Part shown: positions 1 to 13,235 of the stretch, piece by piece
Layout: each line of letters begins with the position of its first letter
How positions within the stretch are numbered: the stretch's first letter is position 1
Assembly: GCF_000734965.1 (NCBI RefSeq)
Contig: NZ_JMTB01000121.1
Location: 1 to 64,000, forward strand
Length of the DNA: 64,000 bases
From: Trabulsiella guamensis ATCC 49490
GTDB lineage: Bacteria > Pseudomonadota > Gammaproteobacteria > Enterobacterales > Enterobacteriaceae
Direction of reading: 5' to 3'
Made by a program: the position numbers and the translations under genes
The notes under the pieces: generated by a model
What the model saw: only the letters and a program-made list of their open reading frames with translations
Told to the model about the DNA's origin: nothing
The model's database searches: none

Positions 1-1
1 C

Positions 2-601
2 CGTAAGCTCACCTCGTTTTCTGTCGGTCTGAACCACACGCAGAAAATCCTGGGTGGCGTTGCCACGCTGAACCCTGTGTTCACGCGTGGTATGTCATGG
101 TTTGACGCAGAAAGTGACCACGGTAAAAGAGATGACCAGCCGAAGAGCCAGTTTCGCAAGTTCAGCCTCAGCGCCAGTTTTCAGCGTCCTGTGACGGATG
201 GCCTGTGGTGGCTCAGCAGTGCTTACGCTCAGTGGTCACCTGACCGCCTGCACGGTGCCGAGCAACTGACTGTCGGGGGCGAAAGTTCCGTGCGCGGGTT
301 TAAGGAGCAGTACCTTTCCGGCAACAACGGCGGTTATCTGCGCAATGAGCTGAATTATTCCCTGTTCACCCTGCCGTTTATCGGCCAGGTCAGCACCATT
401 GCCGCTGTGGATGGTGGCTGGCTGCATTCTGACCGGTATGACCGCTATTCCTCCGGTACTCTGTGGGGTAGCGCCATCGGTCTGTCAGCAGCAGGAAAAG
501 GGTACTCATCGCAGTTTACCCTGGGCATTCCCCTTCAGTACCCGGACTGGCTCGCACCGGACCACCTCGTCATTTATTACCGTCTGGCGCTGGCCTTTTA
601 A
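2..601 (+). CDS. cdiB: CdiB, outer-membrane transporter of the CDI two-partner system (3' part only)
   Basis: The reading frame is open from the first bases of the window to the stop at 599-601, so the gene begins to the left and only about 199 C-terminal residues are seen. This family (ShlB/FhaC/HecB, Omp85/TpsB) forms a 16-strand outer-membrane barrel that exports the partner TpsA protein. The visible part carries the VRGF motif followed by KEQYLSGNNGGYLRNEL, the conserved loop-6 region of TpsB barrels, and ends in a strand closing with Phe (YRLALAF), as barrel proteins recognised by the Bam complex do. cdiA starts 18 bases downstream, so the two are one operon. Family assignment is secure; the symbol rests on the CdiA partner. 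Confidence 0.93.
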   Translation, partial: RKLTSFSVGLNHTQKILGGVATLNPVFTRGMSWFDAESDHGKRDDQPKSQFRKFSLSASFQRPVTDGLWWLSSAYAQWSPDRLHGAEQLTVGGESSVRGFKEQYLSGNNGGYLRNELNYSLFTLPFIGQVSTIAAVDGGWLHSDRYDRYSSGTLWGSAIGLSAAGKGYSSQFTLGIPLQYPDWLAPDHLVIYYRLALAF

Positions 602-619
602 CTTCAGGAACTCACCGTT

Positions 620-3600
620 ATGGATAATCACCACACCGTTTCCTTCAGCCGCCGTGTTCTGAGTTATCTCATCAGTGTCCTGATAGCCGGACAGCCCATG
701 CTGCCCGCCATCGGTGCGGCGGTCACGCCTTCCGGTAACACGAAGATGGACCAGGCAGGTAACGGGGTGCCGGTGGTGAACATTGCCACACCCAACGGGG
801 CGGGGATATCGCACAACAGATACGGTGAATACAACGTCGGGAAGGAAGGACTGATTCTCAATAACGCCACCGGCAAGCTGAACCAGACGCAGCTTGGCGG
901 CCTCATTCAGAACAACCCGAACCTGAAGGCGGGTCAGGAAGCCAGAGGCATTATTAATGAAGTGACGGGTGGCAAACGCTCGGAGCTGAAAGGCTACACC
1001 GAAGTCGCAGGCCGGGCCGCGAACGTGATGGTGGCGAACCCGTATGGTATCACCTGTGACGGCTGCGGCTTTATCAACACCCCGCAGGCCACGCTGACCA
1101 CCGGTAAACCGGTGCTGAACGCCGACGGCAGCCTTCAGGCGCTGGAGGTGACAAAAGGCAGTATCACCATTAACGGGGCCGGTCTGGACGGCAGTCAGTC
1201 AGATGCCGTGTCCATTATTGCCCGTGCCACGGAAGTGAATGCCGCACTGCATGCGAAGGATTTAACCGTCACCGCCGGGGCGAACCGCGTCGGTGCAGAT
1301 GGCAGTATCACCTCTATTAAAGGCGATGGCGCTGCACCCAAAGTTGCCATCGATACCAGTGCTCTTGGTGGGATGTACGCCAACCGTATCCGTCTGGCCT
1401 CCACCGAAAAGGGGGTTGGCGTCAATCTCGGAAATCTGAATGCCCGCCAGGGCGATATCACGCTCAACAGCGCCGGTAAGCTGGTCCTGAAAAACAGCCT
1501 TGCCAGCGGTAACACCACCCTCACCGGTACAGATGTCACGCTTTCCGGTGATAATAAGTCCGGGGGCAACCTGAATGTCACCGGACAGAGCACCCTGACG
1601 CTGAATCAGTCCCGCCTGGTGGCGGATAAAAATCTGGCGCTGTCCTCATCCGGGCAGATTGTGCAGAACGGCGGTGAAGTCACCGCCGGGCAGAACGCCA
1701 CCCTCAGCAGCCAGTCGCTGAGCCAGAACAGCAGCGGCAGAATCAGTGCCGCCGGGAATATCACGCTCACCACTTCCGGGGATGCCACACTGAAGGGCAG
1801 TACCGTCGCCGGGAAAACACTCACCGCCAGTACCGGCAGTCTGAACAACGGCGGGACGCTGGCCGCCGGAACGGACGCGACGATTAACACCGGCACATTC
1901 AGCAACACCGGCACCGTCCAGGGTAACAGCCTGACGGTCACGGTCACCGACCTCACCAGTTCCGGCAGTCTGAAAAGCAGCACCACACTCGCCATCAGCG
2001 CCCGCAATGCCACGCTGTCCGGCGACACCGGCGCAAAAGGCAGAACCAGCGTCACCGCCAGCGGTAAACTCGATAACAGCGGCAGACTCATCAGCGATGA
2101 CACGCTGACGCTCAGTGCCGCACAGATGAGCAACAGCGGCACCCTCTCCGGAGCCAGGGGACTTACCGCTTCCGCAGACACGCTGACCACCACCGAAAAA
2201 TCGGTCACGCACAGCAACGGTAACCTCACGCTGAACAGCGCCTCCGCCACGCTTGCGGGTGAAACCAGTGCAGGCGGTGCGGTGACGGTAAAAGGCAACA
2301 GCCTGACAACCACTGCCACCGCACAGACGCAGGGCAACAGCATCAGCGTGGACGTACAGAATGCGCAGCTTGACGGCACACAGGCCGCCAGAGACGGCCT
2401 CACACTGAAGGCCCGTGACACGCTGACTCACGGCGGAAAATCGTCCGCCTCCGTGCTGAAAACCGAAAGCAGCAGTCTCAGTAACAGCGGTACGCTGACG
2501 GCTGCTGTGCTTGCGATCAACAGCCCCACAGTTATCAACAGCGGTCTGATCCACGGTGAGAGGACGCTGTCGCTGGTTTCGCGCCTGCTGGATAACCGCG
2601 ACAGCGGTGTGGTGTACAGCCCGGCAGCGCTTTCCCTTTCCTTATCTGAACTGAAAAACACCGGCATTATCACCAGCGATGCCGCGCTGTCCCTGTCCGG
2701 TACTCAACTGACCAACAGCGGAGAATTGAGTGGCGCTGCACTCTCTGTTGATTACGCCACACTGAACAATAACGCGGGTGGTCTGCTGCTGGCGCAGGGC
2801 GGGAGTGCGATCACCGCACAGGCCCTGTCAAATGCGGGCACGATCGCAGGTAACACGCTGACGCTGAATGCAGACCGTCTCACCGGTTCCGGTCTGTTAC
2901 AGGGAGATACCGCGCTGTCGCTGACGGCGGGCATTCTGGATTTACTGGCGGGATCGCGCACGCTCACGGGCGGGGATCTCACCCTTTCAGGCACCACGCT
3001 GACCACCGCAGGCCAGACTCAGGGGCAGAACGTCAGCGTGAATGCCCGTGACTGGCGTCACAGCGGAAGCTCACTGGCGACCGGTTCACTTGACGTTTCT
3101 GCCACCGGAACATTCAGCAACACCGGCGATCTGATGAGCCAGGGCGACACCACGCTGAAGGCAGGAACGACAGACAACCGGGGCAGTCTGCTGTCGGCAG
3201 GCGACCTCTCCCTTAGCGGAAATTCGCTGGATAACAGCGGCACCGTCCAGGGCAACCGTGTCACGGTTCACCAGGACCGCATCACCAACAGCGGAACGCT
3301 CACCGGGATCGCCGCACTGACGCTGGGCGCACGCCCGGAGATGGCGGCCCCCCTGCTGACGCTGACAAATAACAGTGGTGGATCGCTGCTCACGACCGGC
3401 GATCTGACTCTCCGCGCGGGCAGCATCAGCAACGCGGGGCAATGGCAGGGGAAACGGGTATTTATCCATGCGCAGACGGTTACAAACAGCGGTGCGCTCC
3501 AGGCGGCAGAGTTACTGGATGCGCAAATCAGCAACAGCCTCACCGGCACATCCGGCAGCAAAATCACCTCAAACGGTGAACTGGCACTGTCCGCGCTGAC

Positions 3601-6600
3601 GCTGAGCAACAGCGGGCAGTGGATAGCGAAAAACCTGTCACTGAAGGCGGTTCGGTTTACCAACAGTGGTGACATCACCGGAGTGGATGCACTGTCGGTC
3701 ACGCTGAACCAGACCCTGAATAACCAGGCGGGCGGTAAACTGCTGAGCGCCGGTAATCTGACGCTCAGCGCGGGCAGCGTCACAAACGCCGGACAGATAC
3801 AGGGAAAGACAACTGCCATCACCGCAGGCTCGTTTGTTAACAGCGGACGGCTTCAGGGCGAGTCTCTGGCGCTGAACGTCTCCGGGGGACTGAACAATAC
3901 CGCGAACGGCGTGCTGCTGAGCCAGAATGCCATGAATGTGACAGCGGCGACGCTGAACAACCAGGGCGCAATACAGGGCGGCGGCGAGTCTGCCGTTAAG
4001 GCCACCACCCGTGTACAGAACGACGGCAAAATCCTCTCCGGTGGTAAACTCACGCTGACCACGCCGGAGCTGACGAACACCGGCAGCGGACTGGTACAGG
4101 CCGTCACGCTGCTGCTGGATGTGGTGAACGCCGTGAACAGCGGGCGCGTACTGGCAACCGGCAGTGCTGAACTGAAAGGCACGTCGCTTAATAACAGCGG
4201 CACGCTTCAGGGCGCGGACCTGCTGGTGAATTACCGGACGCTCAGCAACAGTGGCACAGCGCTCGGCACCGCCGGGCTGACGGTAAAAGGCGATTCGCTG
4301 GTGCAGACCGACGCCGGCCGTCTGTACAGCGCAGGTAACCTGCTGCTGGATATGCGTGATGTCAGCGGTCGCGGTCAGGTGGTGGCGCTGGGTGATGCCA
4401 CGCTGAAGCTGGTGAATGCGCTGACGCACACCGGCACGCTGGCCGCCGGGAAAACCCTTTCCGTCACCTCGCAGAATGTCGTCACGAATAACGGTGTGAT
4501 ACAAGGCAATGCCATCGTCCTCAGCGCAGGTGGAACGTTCACCAACAACAAAACGCTCACTACCGGCAGTGGCAGCAGTACTTTCAGTGCGCAGAACATC
4601 CTGCTGAATGCCTCCGGCTCGCTTCAGGCGGGCGGCGATGTCAGTCTGACCAGCCGGGGCAATATCACCGTCAATGGCTTCACCGGCACGGCGGGCAGTC
4701 TGACCATGGCAGCCGCAGGCACCCTGCTCAACACCGCGCTGATTTATGCCGGTAACAACCTGAAGCTGTTTGCCGACAGGATCCACAACATTTACGGCGA
4801 CATCCTGGCCGGTAACAGCCTGTGGATGCAGAAGACGGCGTCCGGCACCGCAAATACCGAAATCATTAACCGCTCGGGGAATATCGAAACCCTCCGGGGT
4901 GATATCACCCTTGCGACAGGACATCTGCTGAACGAGCGGGACGGGCTGCAGGCAACGGAAACAGAGATCAACGGTGCTCAGGCCGTTCCCGGAATGGGAA
5001 ATACGACCATTGATGTGGACATAAGCCTGTTGCCGGAAGGGAGTTTCGGGGTTAACGGATATTCCTATACCAGGGAGTCTGGTGCCTGTAATGCTAACGG
5101 GGCCTGTAACTATCATCATGAATATCAATACTACTACGCCCCTTTTGAGAGCGCTGCCACACAACAGTTTATTTCCCGTCAGGTACGCACGGATGTGACC
5201 AACACAGGTGGTGCGTCACGCATTGCCTCAGGCCGGAACCTGGTGGCAGCCGCTGACGTACTGGACAACGCCGCCAGTTATATCCTTGCTGACGGTAATG
5301 TCACCCTGACGGGAACGACACTCAATAACCAGAGCTGGCAGTCGGGTACCTGGACTGAGTATCTGGTTTATCAATATCAGACAGGGTACCACGCAGGTTA
5401 TGCCGTTGACACTGTTGATATTCTTCCACCGTGGTATAACCCCGGTCAGAATGCGGCGGGTGAAAGTATTATTTTGCCGAAAAAGGACAAAATAACCTTT
5501 GTTCTTGCCGGGCATACGACGGCGCGGGAGCAGGGCGAAGATTTCCGCGCAGTGATTCAGGCGGGTGGTAATGTTAATGCCTCATTCAGTCGCGATATCA
5601 GCAACACCACGACCACGGCAAACGCAGGCGGTATCAGCAACACCATCAGTGCGCCTTCGCTGAACACGCTGACGCCGCAGACTGTCAGCAATGGCCTTAG
5701 TGCCGAATCCCTCACCAGTGCCGGGAACGCCACCATCAGCGGTCCCGGCTGGCTGGACAGTATCACCGACGGACTGAAAGACATCGCCGGGGGCTCGTCA
5801 CTTTCCGGTCAGAGTGGCAGCGGTGGCAGTTATCCTCTGCCCTCCGGTAACAATGGTTACTTTGTCCCGTCCACCGACCCTGACAGCCCGTATCTGATTA
5901 CGGTAAACCCGAAGCTGGACGGCCTCGGGAACCTGGACAGCAGCCTGTTTAACGGTCTTTATGGACTGCTCGGGATGAAGCCCGGTCAGGCACCGCAGGC
6001 GGATGCCCGCTGGAGTGATGAAAAACAGTTCCTCGGCTCATCATATTTCCTTGACCGTCTCGGCCTGAAGCCAGAGAAGGATTACCGCTTCCTCGGCGAT
6101 GCGGCCTTTGACACCCGGTATGTCTCAAATGCGATGCTGAACCTGACCGGCTCGCGTTATATCAATGGTCTCGGTTCGGACCTGGAACAGATGCAGTACC
6201 TGATGGACAGTGCAGCGGCCCAGCAGAAAGGTCTCGGACTGACCTTCGGCGTGGCGCTGACCGCTGAACAGGTGGCACGCCTGACCGGCAGCATTCTGTG
6301 GTGGGAGTCCGCCACCATCAACGGCCAGACCGTGATGGTGCCAAAACTCTATCTCTCCCCGCAGGATATCACCATCAATAATGGCAGTGTTATCAGCGGG
6401 AATAACGTACAGCTTGCCGCAGGCAATATCACCAACAGCGGGGGGACGCTGATTGCACAGAATGACCTGTCCCTGGATGCAGACAACAGCATCAGCAACC
6501 TGAACGCGGGACTGATAAGCGCAGGGAACAGTCTGAACCTGAGCGCCATCGGGGATATTAACAATATCGGCTCGGCCATCAGTGGTAAGACCGTGGCACT

Positions 6601-9600
6601 GGAGAGCATCAGCGGCAGCATTAACAATGTGACCCGGACTCAGCAGTGGAGCGCGGGCAGCGATGGCCGTTATGGCAGTGTGCACGTCAGCGGCACGGAC
6701 ACAGGGCCTGTGGCGACTATTAAAGCGACAGAATCACTCTCACTGGATGCGGGCAGGAACATCAACATCACCGGGGCAAATGTAACATCCGGCGGAACCC
6801 TCGGAATGTCTGCGGGTAATGATATCAGTATCACCGCGAACCAGATAAGTGAGAGCAAAAGTCAGTCCGGTTTCTGGCGCACTAAAGACAACAGTTCATC
6901 ATCCACCGCCTCACAGGGCAGCACCGTCAGTGCGGGCGGAAATCTGGTGATGGTGGCAGACAATAACCTGAATGTCACCGCGTCCTCTGTTTCCGCCGGT
7001 AACAGCGCCCTGCTCTCTGCGGGCAATGACCTGAACCTGAATGCGGCACGGGAGAACAGCAACAGTCGTAACGGTAAATCAGAGAGCCACGAAAGCCACG
7101 CGGTCGCCTCCACGGTGACCGCCGGGAATAACCTCACCCTTGCCGCCGGTCGCGACGTGAACAGCCAGGCTGCCAGTATCGCGGCAGAAAACGACGTTGC
7201 CATCCAGGCCGGTCGTGACGTGAACCTGATGGCCGAAGCGGCAAATGCGGGCAACAGCTATATCTCAAAAAACAAAAAAGAGATTAACGAGTCCGTCCGT
7301 CAGCAGGGCACCGACATCACGTCCGGTGGAGACACCACCATTGTGGCCGGACGGGATGTGACCGCACAGGCCGCTGACGTGTACGCCACCGGTAACACCG
7401 CCGTGGTGGCCGGGCGGGATATCACCCTCACCACCGCCACTGAAAGTGACTATGAATACCGGGAGAAGAAGAAAACCTCCGGTGGCATGTTCAGTAAAAA
7501 GACCACCCACACCATCCACGAGGAAAGCCACACCCGGGAGAAAGGCACACAGCTTTCAGGGGAAAACGTGGTACTCAGCGCAGGTAATAACCTGACGGTA
7601 CAGGGCTCATCCGTTGCCGCTGAACGCGACGTGGCACTGAAGGCCGGAAACAACGTGACGGTGGAAGCCGCCACCAACACCGACACGTATTACGACATGA
7701 AGAAGACGAAGAAATCCGGCATCTTCTCCAGTGGTTCGGGTCTCGGTGTGACCATTGGTTCGCAGTCGTCGAAAACCACCCGGCGGGGTGCAGAGACCAC
7801 GCAGAGCGATGCACGAAGCATGGTGGGCACCTCCGGCGGTAACGTCATTATCAGCGGAGGAAATCAGGTCACGTTAAGCGCCGCTGACGTCATTGCCGGA
7901 CGGGCAAAGGACGACACGTCCCGTGCCACCGGGCATATCGATATCACCGGCAGTGACATTGCCATTATCCCCGGACGGGATACGGTCACCGAATCGGTGA
8001 AACAGGAGACAAAATCCTCCGGTCTCACCGTCAGCGTGAAAGCGCCGTTTGAGGACACGGTACGCAATGTTCGCGACACCGTGCGCGGGAAAGACGGCAA
8101 CGGTAACAGCACCGTTGATAAGGTGAAATCGCTGGGTGCGGAAGGTGCCGCTCTTGCCCTGGACGGTGCCGGTCAGATGCTGTCTGTTTCCGCAGGCAGC
8201 AGCAAGTCGTCCTCTGAATCACACTACCAGGGCGAGTTTAACAGCGGAAGCCAGCTTGCCGCCGCAGGCAATATCCAGATGACCGCTACCGGCAGACAGG
8301 GTGGCAACAGCGGCAATATCCTGATTGCAGGCAGCCAGGTGAATGCCGGTGAAGCGGTGATACTGGATGCGCAGCGTGACGTGAACATCACCACCTCCAC
8401 AGACACTGAACAGTACAGCAACAGCAGCAAATCCAGTGGCTGGAATATCTCAGATTCACTGAGTGCCGGGACAGCGGTCCGTGCCACTACTGGCGGGGGT
8501 AAACACGGCAGCCAGCTTCTGCCGGGCGGGATGAGCCAGTCAGAAAGCAACAGCAGCGGCACGCGCACCACGGAGAACGCGTCAGTCATTCAGGGTGCGG
8601 ATATTTACGTCAACAGCCGTGAAGGCAGTGTGAACATCAGCGGCAGCCAGCTTACTGCCACAGATGACCTGTTACTTTCGGCTACAAAAGGCGACATCAC
8701 GGTTACCGCCGGGCGCGACACGTCACATAGCAAAACGAGTGGCAGCAGCAAAACCATTGGCACCCTGGGTGGGGACGGTTACAGCGCCACGGCGGGTTAC
8801 AGTCGGGATAAACACAGCAGCCGTGAGGACGCGACCACTGAAAGCGGGCAGCGCAGCCAGTTAACGAGCACAAACGGCAACATTATTGCTCAGGCCGGGA
8901 AGGACGTTTCCCTTTCCGGTACGGATGTCAGCGCCGGTAAATCGGTTTCACTCAGCGGTGAAAACGTGCTGTTTGACGTGAGCCGCGACATCCGTGACGG
9001 CGAGGCCCACAGCAGCAGTTCGCAGTACGGTGTGACCGCCGCTGCCGGTGGCTGGGCGGTGGATGCGGCTAAGGCGGCTGAAACGGCTGCCCGCAGTGCG
9101 GAAAATGGCGACGATGCGCGTCTGACTGCCATCAGAACAGGCCAGGCAGGTACCACTGCCGCACAGGGCATGATGACGGACTCGGCTGTTGTGAAGGGCA
9201 AGGTCTCAGTCACAGTGGGTTCATCCTCGCAGGACAGTCAGTACCACAGCAGCAACACGCAGGGCACCACCGTCAGCGCCGGTGAGAATGTCATCATTAA
9301 CGCCCGCAACGATATCGCGGGTCAGGGCGTACAGATTGGCGGGAAACAGGTGGTACTGGATGCGGGGCGGGATATCCTGCTGACCGCCTCACAAAACACG
9401 CACAACAGCCAGAGTAAAAACAGCGGCAGCCAGGTCAGCGCCGGTGTGGGCGTCAGCCTCATCGGCTCACAGAACGGTATCAGTATTGAACTGGGGGCCT
9501 CACAACAGAAAGGTAAGGAAAACGGCCAGTCACAGAGCAACACCAACAGCGTTATCCGTGCCGAAGAGCAACTGACCGTGAACAGTGGACGCGACACCAC

Positions 9601-11743
9601 CCTGAAAGGGGCTGAGCTGGAAGGCAACCGTGTGGTGGTGAACACCGGGCGCGACCTGACCATCAGCAGCGTTCAGGACACCGCCTCTTACGACAGTAAA
9701 CAGTCTTCTTCCGGCGCGTCCCTTAGTCTGTGTGTCCCGCCACTGTGCTACGGTGCTTCATCGGGTAGCGTGAATGCTTCAGGTGAAAACGTCACCCAGA
9801 GTGGTAAGAGCGTCACCGACCCGAGCGGTATCTATGCCGGAAAAGGCGGCTTTGATATCACGGTCGGAAACCATACCCAGCTTGACGGTGCGGTGATTGC
9901 ATCCACGGCAACGGACGACAAAAACAAACTGGATACGGGAACGCTGGGCTGGACCGATATCCACAACGAAAGCAAAACCTCCGGTGACAGCTATACCGTG
10001 GCGATTTCGGGCAGTGCGGGCGGCAGCGGAAGCGGTGAAAACCGCAACGTGGTCCCGGCCATCGGTACCGGTCATGCGGAAGAGAGCAGCAGCGGCACCA
10101 CCTCATCGGCCATCAGTAACGGCACCATCATCATCCGCGACAAGGATAACCAGACGCAGGATATTGCCGACCTGAGTCGTGACACCGACAACGCCCACCA
10201 TGGTGTGGATGTGAACGGTGATGTACAGAAGGTGAAGGATAACCTGGCGGTACAGAGCGAAGGGATGGCCCTGGCAACCTCTGCGCTGGATGTGTACGGC
10301 AAGTACGCAGAGAAGCAGGCGAAGGAATCCAATGCCGCGCTGGAAGCGAAGCTGGAAGCCGAAGGTGCGTTTGCGGGCATGACGGAGGCACAAAAGCAGG
10401 TGGCGCTGGAGAAAGCGGAAGGCTATCAGAACACCGACTACGGTCCGGGAAGTGAGTTCTGGACGAAGGGCAGCGCGGCGGCAGGACTGCTGGCCGGTGC
10501 GCTCGGTGGTAACCTGAAGGCAGGTGCCGCAGCCGGAGCGGCACCGCTGCTGGCCTCACTGGTTAAGGATGTGAATAACGATGCGGCCCGTGCGGCCCTG
10601 CACGGCATCGTTGCAGCGGCGATGACGCAACTGAGCGGGGGCAGCGGCTCTGATGGCATGAAGGCCGGGGCGATTGGTGCCATCACGGCTTCAGTGATGA
10701 CAGAGTACCTGGTGCGCGGTCTGTATGGTAATAAAAAAATCAGTGACCTGACGGCTGACGAGAAACGTCTGGTCAGTAGTCTGGTGACGATTGCAGGCGG
10801 TCTGGCCGGTGCGGCAGGCACGGATGGTGATCTGTCAATGGCTGCGCTCGCGTCCAGCACCGCGAAGGTGGAAGTCACTAACAACTCGCTCAGCGAAGAT
10901 CAGATCAATGGATTTGCAGCAAAAGCCAAAGGCTGTGAAGCCCGTGGCGACTGCGGAAAAATCGTGAAAGAAATGGAAGATCTGAGCCTCAATCAGCAGA
11001 AAGAAATGATTGCGATCTGCTCTGTTAATCCTAAAGCCTGCAAAGAGAAGTACGGGGATATCCCGGCTAATGGGATGCTGGTACGCCAAGCCCTTGATCA
11101 GCTTTTTGATGCAGATGTGCCGTCAGAAATGAAGAATGATATTTCGTCATTCTGGGCACAACAAATGGAGGCTGAAGGTGTCGTTACCAGTACCGAGTTT
11201 GCGAACCAACTGGAAAGCCGGTATGGCATGGACAAACAGCAGTCCGAGATCCTTGCAATGGCGGTGCTGGGTGCAGTGACCGGGGGAATGGGGAAAGCTG
11301 GCGCTTCAACACCAGGTAAAACAATATCGGCCAAGCCTGAGTGGTTGCAGAATGTTCAGGCTGGTAATAAGTTTAATGCGGAACAGTCTAAAAATTATCC
11401 ATACAATGAGCTGTATGTGAACAAACCTAATGGAAACGGTTATTATCGTGTTGATTCATATAACCCGGCAACAGGTGAGATAGTGTCGCGTAAGTTCACA
11501 CAATTTGCAGATATTACAGAGGCTACGGCGACCAGTTACATTAGGGAAGCTGTGAATAAATACCCGGCAGGTGCATCTATAGCGCAAGTGCCATCCAGTG
11601 GAGCGTTAGGTGGTAAGCAATTACAGGGTTCAAATATTCTAGAAATTCCTCCGCAAATTAAACCAATTCCACAATCTGTTCTTGACTCAGCTAAGCAATC
11701 TAACGTGATAATCCGTGACACTAACGGAAAGGTATACAAATGA
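620..11743 (+). CDS. cdiA: CdiA, giant contact-dependent growth inhibition effector (3707 aa)
   Basis: Secreted filamentous toxin-delivery protein. Residues 1-40 are a long Sec signal; about 45-330 is the TPS haemagglutination domain ([16 protein letters not shown]). Residues about 330-1450 are FHA-1 type repeats of the form N-S-G-x-L/T-x-G; about 1470-1920 is the receptor-binding/YP-like segment ([13 protein letters not shown] is highly conserved in E. coli CdiA); about 1925-3100 holds FHA-2 repeats (AGRDV, SAGNN). The pretoxin region leads to VEVTNNSLS near residue 3417, a variant of the VENN boundary. The last ~290 residues are the variable CdiA-CT. Its final domain (from about residue 3581) has E, D, S and K in NELYV, RVDSY and SRK; the D-to-S (11) and S-to-K (2) spacing matches what I recall of the zinc-dependent DNase tip CdiA-CT o11 of E. 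coli EC869. The GC content drops in this tip. It overlaps the immunity gene by ATGA. Confidence 0.95.
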   Translation: MDNHHTVSFSRRVLSYLISVLIAGQPMLPAIGAAVTPSGNTKMDQAGNGVPVVNIATPNGAGISHNRYGEYNVGKEGLILNNATGKLNQTQLGGLIQNNPNLKAGQEARGIINEVTGGKRSELKGYTEVAGRAANVMVANPYGITCDGCGFINTPQATLTTGKPVLNADGSLQALEVTKGSITINGAGLDGSQSDAVSIIARATEVNAALHAKDLTVTAGANRVGADGSITSIKGDGAAPKVAIDTSALGGMYANRIRLASTEKGVGVNLGNLNARQGDITLNSAGKLVLKNSLASGNTTLTGTDVTLSGDNKSGGNLNVTGQSTLTLNQSRLVADKNLALSSSGQIVQNGGEVTAGQNATLSSQSLSQNSSGRISAAGNITLTTSGDATLKGSTVAGKTLTASTGSLNNGGTLAAGTDATINTGTFSNTGTVQGNSLTVTVTDLTSSGSLKSSTTLAISARNATLSGDTGAKGRTSVTASGKLDNSGRLISDDTLTLSAAQMSNSGTLSGARGLTASADTLTTTEKSVTHSNGNLTLNSASATLAGETSAGGAVTVKGNSLTTTATAQTQGNSISVDVQNAQLDGTQAARDGLTLKARDTLTHGGKSSASVLKTESSSLSNSGTLTAAVLAINSPTVINSGLIHGERTLSLVSRLLDNRDSGVVYSPAALSLSLSELKNTGIITSDAALSLSGTQLTNSGELSGAALSVDYATLNNNAGGLLLAQGGSAITAQALSNAGTIAGNTLTLNADRLTGSGLLQGDTALSLTAGILDLLAGSRTLTGGDLTLSGTTLTTAGQTQGQNVSVNARDWRHSGSSLATGSLDVSATGTFSNTGDLMSQGDTTLKAGTTDNRGSLLSAGDLSLSGNSLDNSGTVQGNRVTVHQDRITNSGTLTGIAALTLGARPEMAAPLLTLTNNSGGSLLTTGDLTLRAGSISNAGQWQGKRVFIHAQTVTNSGALQAAELLDAQISNSLTGTSGSKITSNGELALSALTLSNSGQWIAKNLSLKAVRFTNSGDITGVDALSVTLNQTLNNQAGGKLLSAGNLTLSAGSVTNAGQIQGKTTAITAGSFVNSGRLQGESLALNVSGGLNNTANGVLLSQNAMNVTAATLNNQGAIQGGGESAVKATTRVQNDGKILSGGKLTLTTPELTNTGSGLVQAVTLLLDVVNAVNSGRVLATGSAELKGTSLNNSGTLQGADLLVNYRTLSNSGTALGTAGLTVKGDSLVQTDAGRLYSAGNLLLDMRDVSGRGQVVALGDATLKLVNALTHTGTLAAGKTLSVTSQNVVTNNGVIQGNAIVLSAGGTFTNNKTLTTGSGSSTFSAQNILLNASGSLQAGGDVSLTSRGNITVNGFTGTAGSLTMAAAGTLLNTALIYAGNNLKLFADRIHNIYGDILAGNSLWMQKTASGTANTEIINRSGNIETLRGDITLATGHLLNERDGLQATETEINGAQAVPGMGNTTIDVDISLLPEGSFGVNGYSYTRESGACNANGACNYHHEYQYYYAPFESAATQQFISRQVRTDVTNTGGASRIASGRNLVAAADVLDNAASYILADGNVTLTGTTLNNQSWQSGTWTEYLVYQYQTGYHAGYAVDTVDILPPWYNPGQNAAGESIILPKKDKITFVLAGHTTAREQGEDFRAVIQAGGNVNASFSRDISNTTTTANAGGISNTISAPSLNTLTPQTVSNGLSAESLTSAGNATISGPGWLDSITDGLKDIAGGSSLSGQSGSGGSYPLPSGNNGYFVPSTDPDSPYLITVNPKLDGLGNLDSSLFNGLYGLLGMKPGQAPQADARWSDEKQFLGSSYFLDRLGLKPEKDYRFLGDAAFDTRYVSNAMLNLTGSRYINGLGSDLEQMQYLMDSAAAQQKGLGLTFGVALTAEQVARLTGSILWWESATINGQTVMVPKLYLSPQDITINNGSVISGNNVQLAAGNITNSGGTLIAQNDLSLDADNSISNLNAGLISAGNSLNLSAIGDINNIGSAISGKTVALESISGSINNVTRTQQWSAGSDGRYGSVHVSGTDTGPVATIKATESLSLDAGRNINITGANVTSGGTLGMSAGNDISITANQISESKSQSGFWRTKDNSSSSTASQGSTVSAGGNLVMVADNNLNVTASSVSAGNSALLSAGNDLNLNAARENSNSRNGKSESHESHAVASTVTAGNNLTLAAGRDVNSQAASIAAENDVAIQAGRDVNLMAEAANAGNSYISKNKKEINESVRQQGTDITSGGDTTIVAGRDVTAQAADVYATGNTAVVAGRDITLTTATESDYEYREKKKTSGGMFSKKTTHTIHEESHTREKGTQLSGENVVLSAGNNLTVQGSSVAAERDVALKAGNNVTVEAATNTDTYYDMKKTKKSGIFSSGSGLGVTIGSQSSKTTRRGAETTQSDARSMVGTSGGNVIISGGNQVTLSAADVIAGRAKDDTSRATGHIDITGSDIAIIPGRDTVTESVKQETKSSGLTVSVKAPFEDTVRNVRDTVRGKDGNGNSTVDKVKSLGAEGAALALDGAGQMLSVSAGSSKSSSESHYQGEFNSGSQLAAAGNIQMTATGRQGGNSGNILIAGSQVNAGEAVILDAQRDVNITTSTDTEQYSNSSKSSGWNISDSLSAGTAVRATTGGGKHGSQLLPGGMSQSESNSSGTRTTENASVIQGADIYVNSREGSVNISGSQLTATDDLLLSATKGDITVTAGRDTSHSKTSGSSKTIGTLGGDGYSATAGYSRDKHSSREDATTESGQRSQLTSTNGNIIAQAGKDVSLSGTDVSAGKSVSLSGENVLFDVSRDIRDGEAHSSSSQYGVTAAAGGWAVDAAKAAETAARSAENGDDARLTAIRTGQAGTTAAQGMMTDSAVVKGKVSVTVGSSSQDSQYHSSNTQGTTVSAGENVIINARNDIAGQGVQIGGKQVVLDAGRDILLTASQNTHNSQSKNSGSQVSAGVGVSLIGSQNGISIELGASQQKGKENGQSQSNTNSVIRAEEQLTVNSGRDTTLKGAELEGNRVVVNTGRDLTISSVQDTASYDSKQSSSGASLSLCVPPLCYGASSGSVNASGENVTQSGKSVTDPSGIYAGKGGFDITVGNHTQLDGAVIASTATDDKNKLDTGTLGWTDIHNESKTSGDSYTVAISGSAGGSGSGENRNVVPAIGTGHAEESSSGTTSSAISNGTIIIRDKDNQTQDIADLSRDTDNAHHGVDVNGDVQKVKDNLAVQSEGMALATSALDVYGKYAEKQAKESNAALEAKLEAEGAFAGMTEAQKQVALEKAEGYQNTDYGPGSEFWTKGSAAAGLLAGALGGNLKAGAAAGAAPLLASLVKDVNNDAARAALHGIVAAAMTQLSGGSGSDGMKAGAIGAITASVMTEYLVRGLYGNKKISDLTADEKRLVSSLVTIAGGLAGAAGTDGDLSMAALASSTAKVEVTNNSLSEDQINGFAAKAKGCEARGDCGKIVKEMEDLSLNQQKEMIAICSVNPKACKEKYGDIPANGMLVRQALDQLFDADVPSEMKNDISSFWAQQMEAEGVVTSTEFANQLESRYGMDKQQSEILAMAVLGAVTGGMGKAGASTPGKTISAKPEWLQNVQAGNKFNAEQSKNYPYNELYVNKPNGNGYYRVDSYNPATGEIVSRKFTQFADITEATATSYIREAVNKYPAGASIAQVPSSGALGGKQLQGSNILEIPPQIKPIPQSVLDSAKQSNVIIRDTNGKVYK

Positions 11744-12234
11744 GGCATAATATTTTTTATTGCAAAAAATGGTCTATTGGTTACAAAGAACCAATAACCC
11801 CATTGACTGAACACGAGGCCCAGAAGCTGCATTCTCGCGGCCTTCCATATACAGTGCTTATTGATTCGGATAAAGAGCCAACGTGTTTTTTAGAAGTGAT
11901 AAAAAACAAAAAAATGGTAGGGGTTGGTTTTTTGGATGAGCAGCAAAAAGAGTATCTAATGTACCAGTTTCAGTTGGTAGAAAGTGGAAAGCTTTTTCTA
12001 TCAATGGCTGTTTATCGAGAGTTTGCTGAACACGATGGCGAAGGTGCAGGTATATTGAATGTGTCGCATGGTACTACATATACCTTTAACGAAGATGGTA
12101 GTGCTGTGGTAAGAGAAGAACAGTTTAATCCCTATAAACTCGAAGAGAGTCAAACAACGGTCGATGTGACGGGGAATTATGATCAGTTTCCCGAGTTTGG
12201 AAAATATGACTCTTTGATTAGAAAAGAACGATAA
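11740..12234 (+). CDS. cdiI: CdiI immunity protein for the resident CdiA toxin
   Basis: 164-residue soluble, acidic protein with no signal peptide or membrane segment. Its ATG lies inside the last codons of cdiA (ATGA overlap), the usual translational coupling of CdiA with its own immunity protein. In known systems CdiI binds and blocks only the matching CdiA-CT in the cytoplasm of sister cells. I recognise no catalytic motif and assign it by position and size. It is clearly AT-richer than the body of cdiA, as is the toxin tip, which fits the two moving together as one exchangeable cassette. Confidence 0.85.
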   Translation: MRHNIFYCKKWSIGYKEPITPLTEHEAQKLHSRGLPYTVLIDSDKEPTCFLEVIKNKKMVGVGFLDEQQKEYLMYQFQLVESGKLFLSMAVYREFAEHDGEGAGILNVSHGTTYTFNEDGSAVVREEQFNPYKLEESQTTVDVTGNYDQFPEFGKYDSLIRKER

Positions 12235-12440
12235 AACTATTCAGCCACTTACAAACGCTTCTGAGGCGTGTGTCGTGGCATCACATCTTCAGACTGATAT
12301 GATGGTGGGGTAGCAGACCAAGTGTCACGGCCGGACGGTAGCGTCTGCGGAGCCAAAAACGCTTAACAGCGCAAAAAGTTGCCGTTCCGGAAGTACAGCA
12401 GAGAAAACAAGTTGTAACTCACGGAAAGAACAGGGGAAAA

Positions 12441-13235
12441 TTGACTTCGCCCCTGCAATCCGCGTCAGAGAGAGTTGTTTCGGACAACAATGCCCTCGCA
12501 ATTGTTGCCGCAGGAAACTCAGCCGCTGCTGCTGGCTCCGGTGCGGTAGCCGGTGCAGTCGGCCAGGGCTCACAGTATCAGGTGAATAATACCACTGATG
12601 ATCTTGATATAGCTGGAAGCTGTGAAGGAACCCGCGAGCAATGTGCTGTGCGCGATCCGAGCCGTGATGGAACACGCGGACCGGGGCATACTGAGTTACC
12701 AATAGCTGAACAGGACCCAACTGGTGGTAAACTGGTTAATCCTGATCAAAGTGGTGAACAAGGGCTTACACATACAGGAAATAATCAGCCTTCAGGTCAG
12801 AGCGTAACCAATACAGGTGACCCTGGTGGTAATCCTGATACTGGCGGTAATACAACTGTCACACCGATACCGGAGGGGCCAAGCAAAGATGATTTGGCTT
12901 ATCTTGCCCTTAAGGGCAAAGAGGCTCAAGAAGCCGCTAAAAACTTAGGATTCGATCGTAGAATCCCACAACAGAAAGCACCATTTAACTCTCATGGACA
13001 ACCAGTTTATTCTGATGGAAAAAACTATATTACCCCTGATATTGATAGTCATAACGTTACAAATGGCTGGAAAATGTTTGACCGAAAAGGGAACAGAATA
13101 GGAACTTATGATAGCAATCTGACAGGATTAAGGATTAATATATGTTTGGTATTTTTCCTGATAAGAATCTGGTGTATATTGATGGCGAACTTGCATCACC
13201 TGCATCTATTGTTATCGATGAATTCACAGAAATGA
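12441..13235 (+). pseudogene. Orphan CdiA-CT fragment with Ntox21-type tRNase tip, frameshifted at its end
   Basis: Displaced toxin tip. The frame is open from a stop at 12339-12341, but no good start exists (TTG at 12441), as expected of an orphan module that is silent until recombined onto cdiA. Residues near 12-22 (VVSDNNALAI) replace the VENN boundary; a Gly/Asn/Thr-rich linker follows; the end carries PFNSHGQPVY, YITPDIDSHN, GWKMFDRKGNRIGTYD, which I recognise as the Ntox21 (BECR-fold RNase) family; a member from Klebsiella cleaves tRNA. At 13119-13138 the frame reads LTGLRIN and runs on into the immunity gene. One extra base before 13124 would give RIKD and a TAA at 13136-13138, four bases before the immunity ATG, the expected ending. 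So a one-base deletion has probably altered the last residues. Confidence 0.8.

Noticed and set aside
1606-5164. Long open frames antisense to cdiA (271, 302 and 508 residues)
   Set aside because: They mirror the repetitive, GC-rich cdiA repeats, have low-complexity Val/Ser/Leu or Gly/Arg compositions and no ribosome-binding sites; shadows of the coding strand.
1500-9700. Regular short repeats that could be mistaken for a CRISPR or satellite array
   Set aside because: They are coding FHA repeats in one frame with no unique spacers of constant length.
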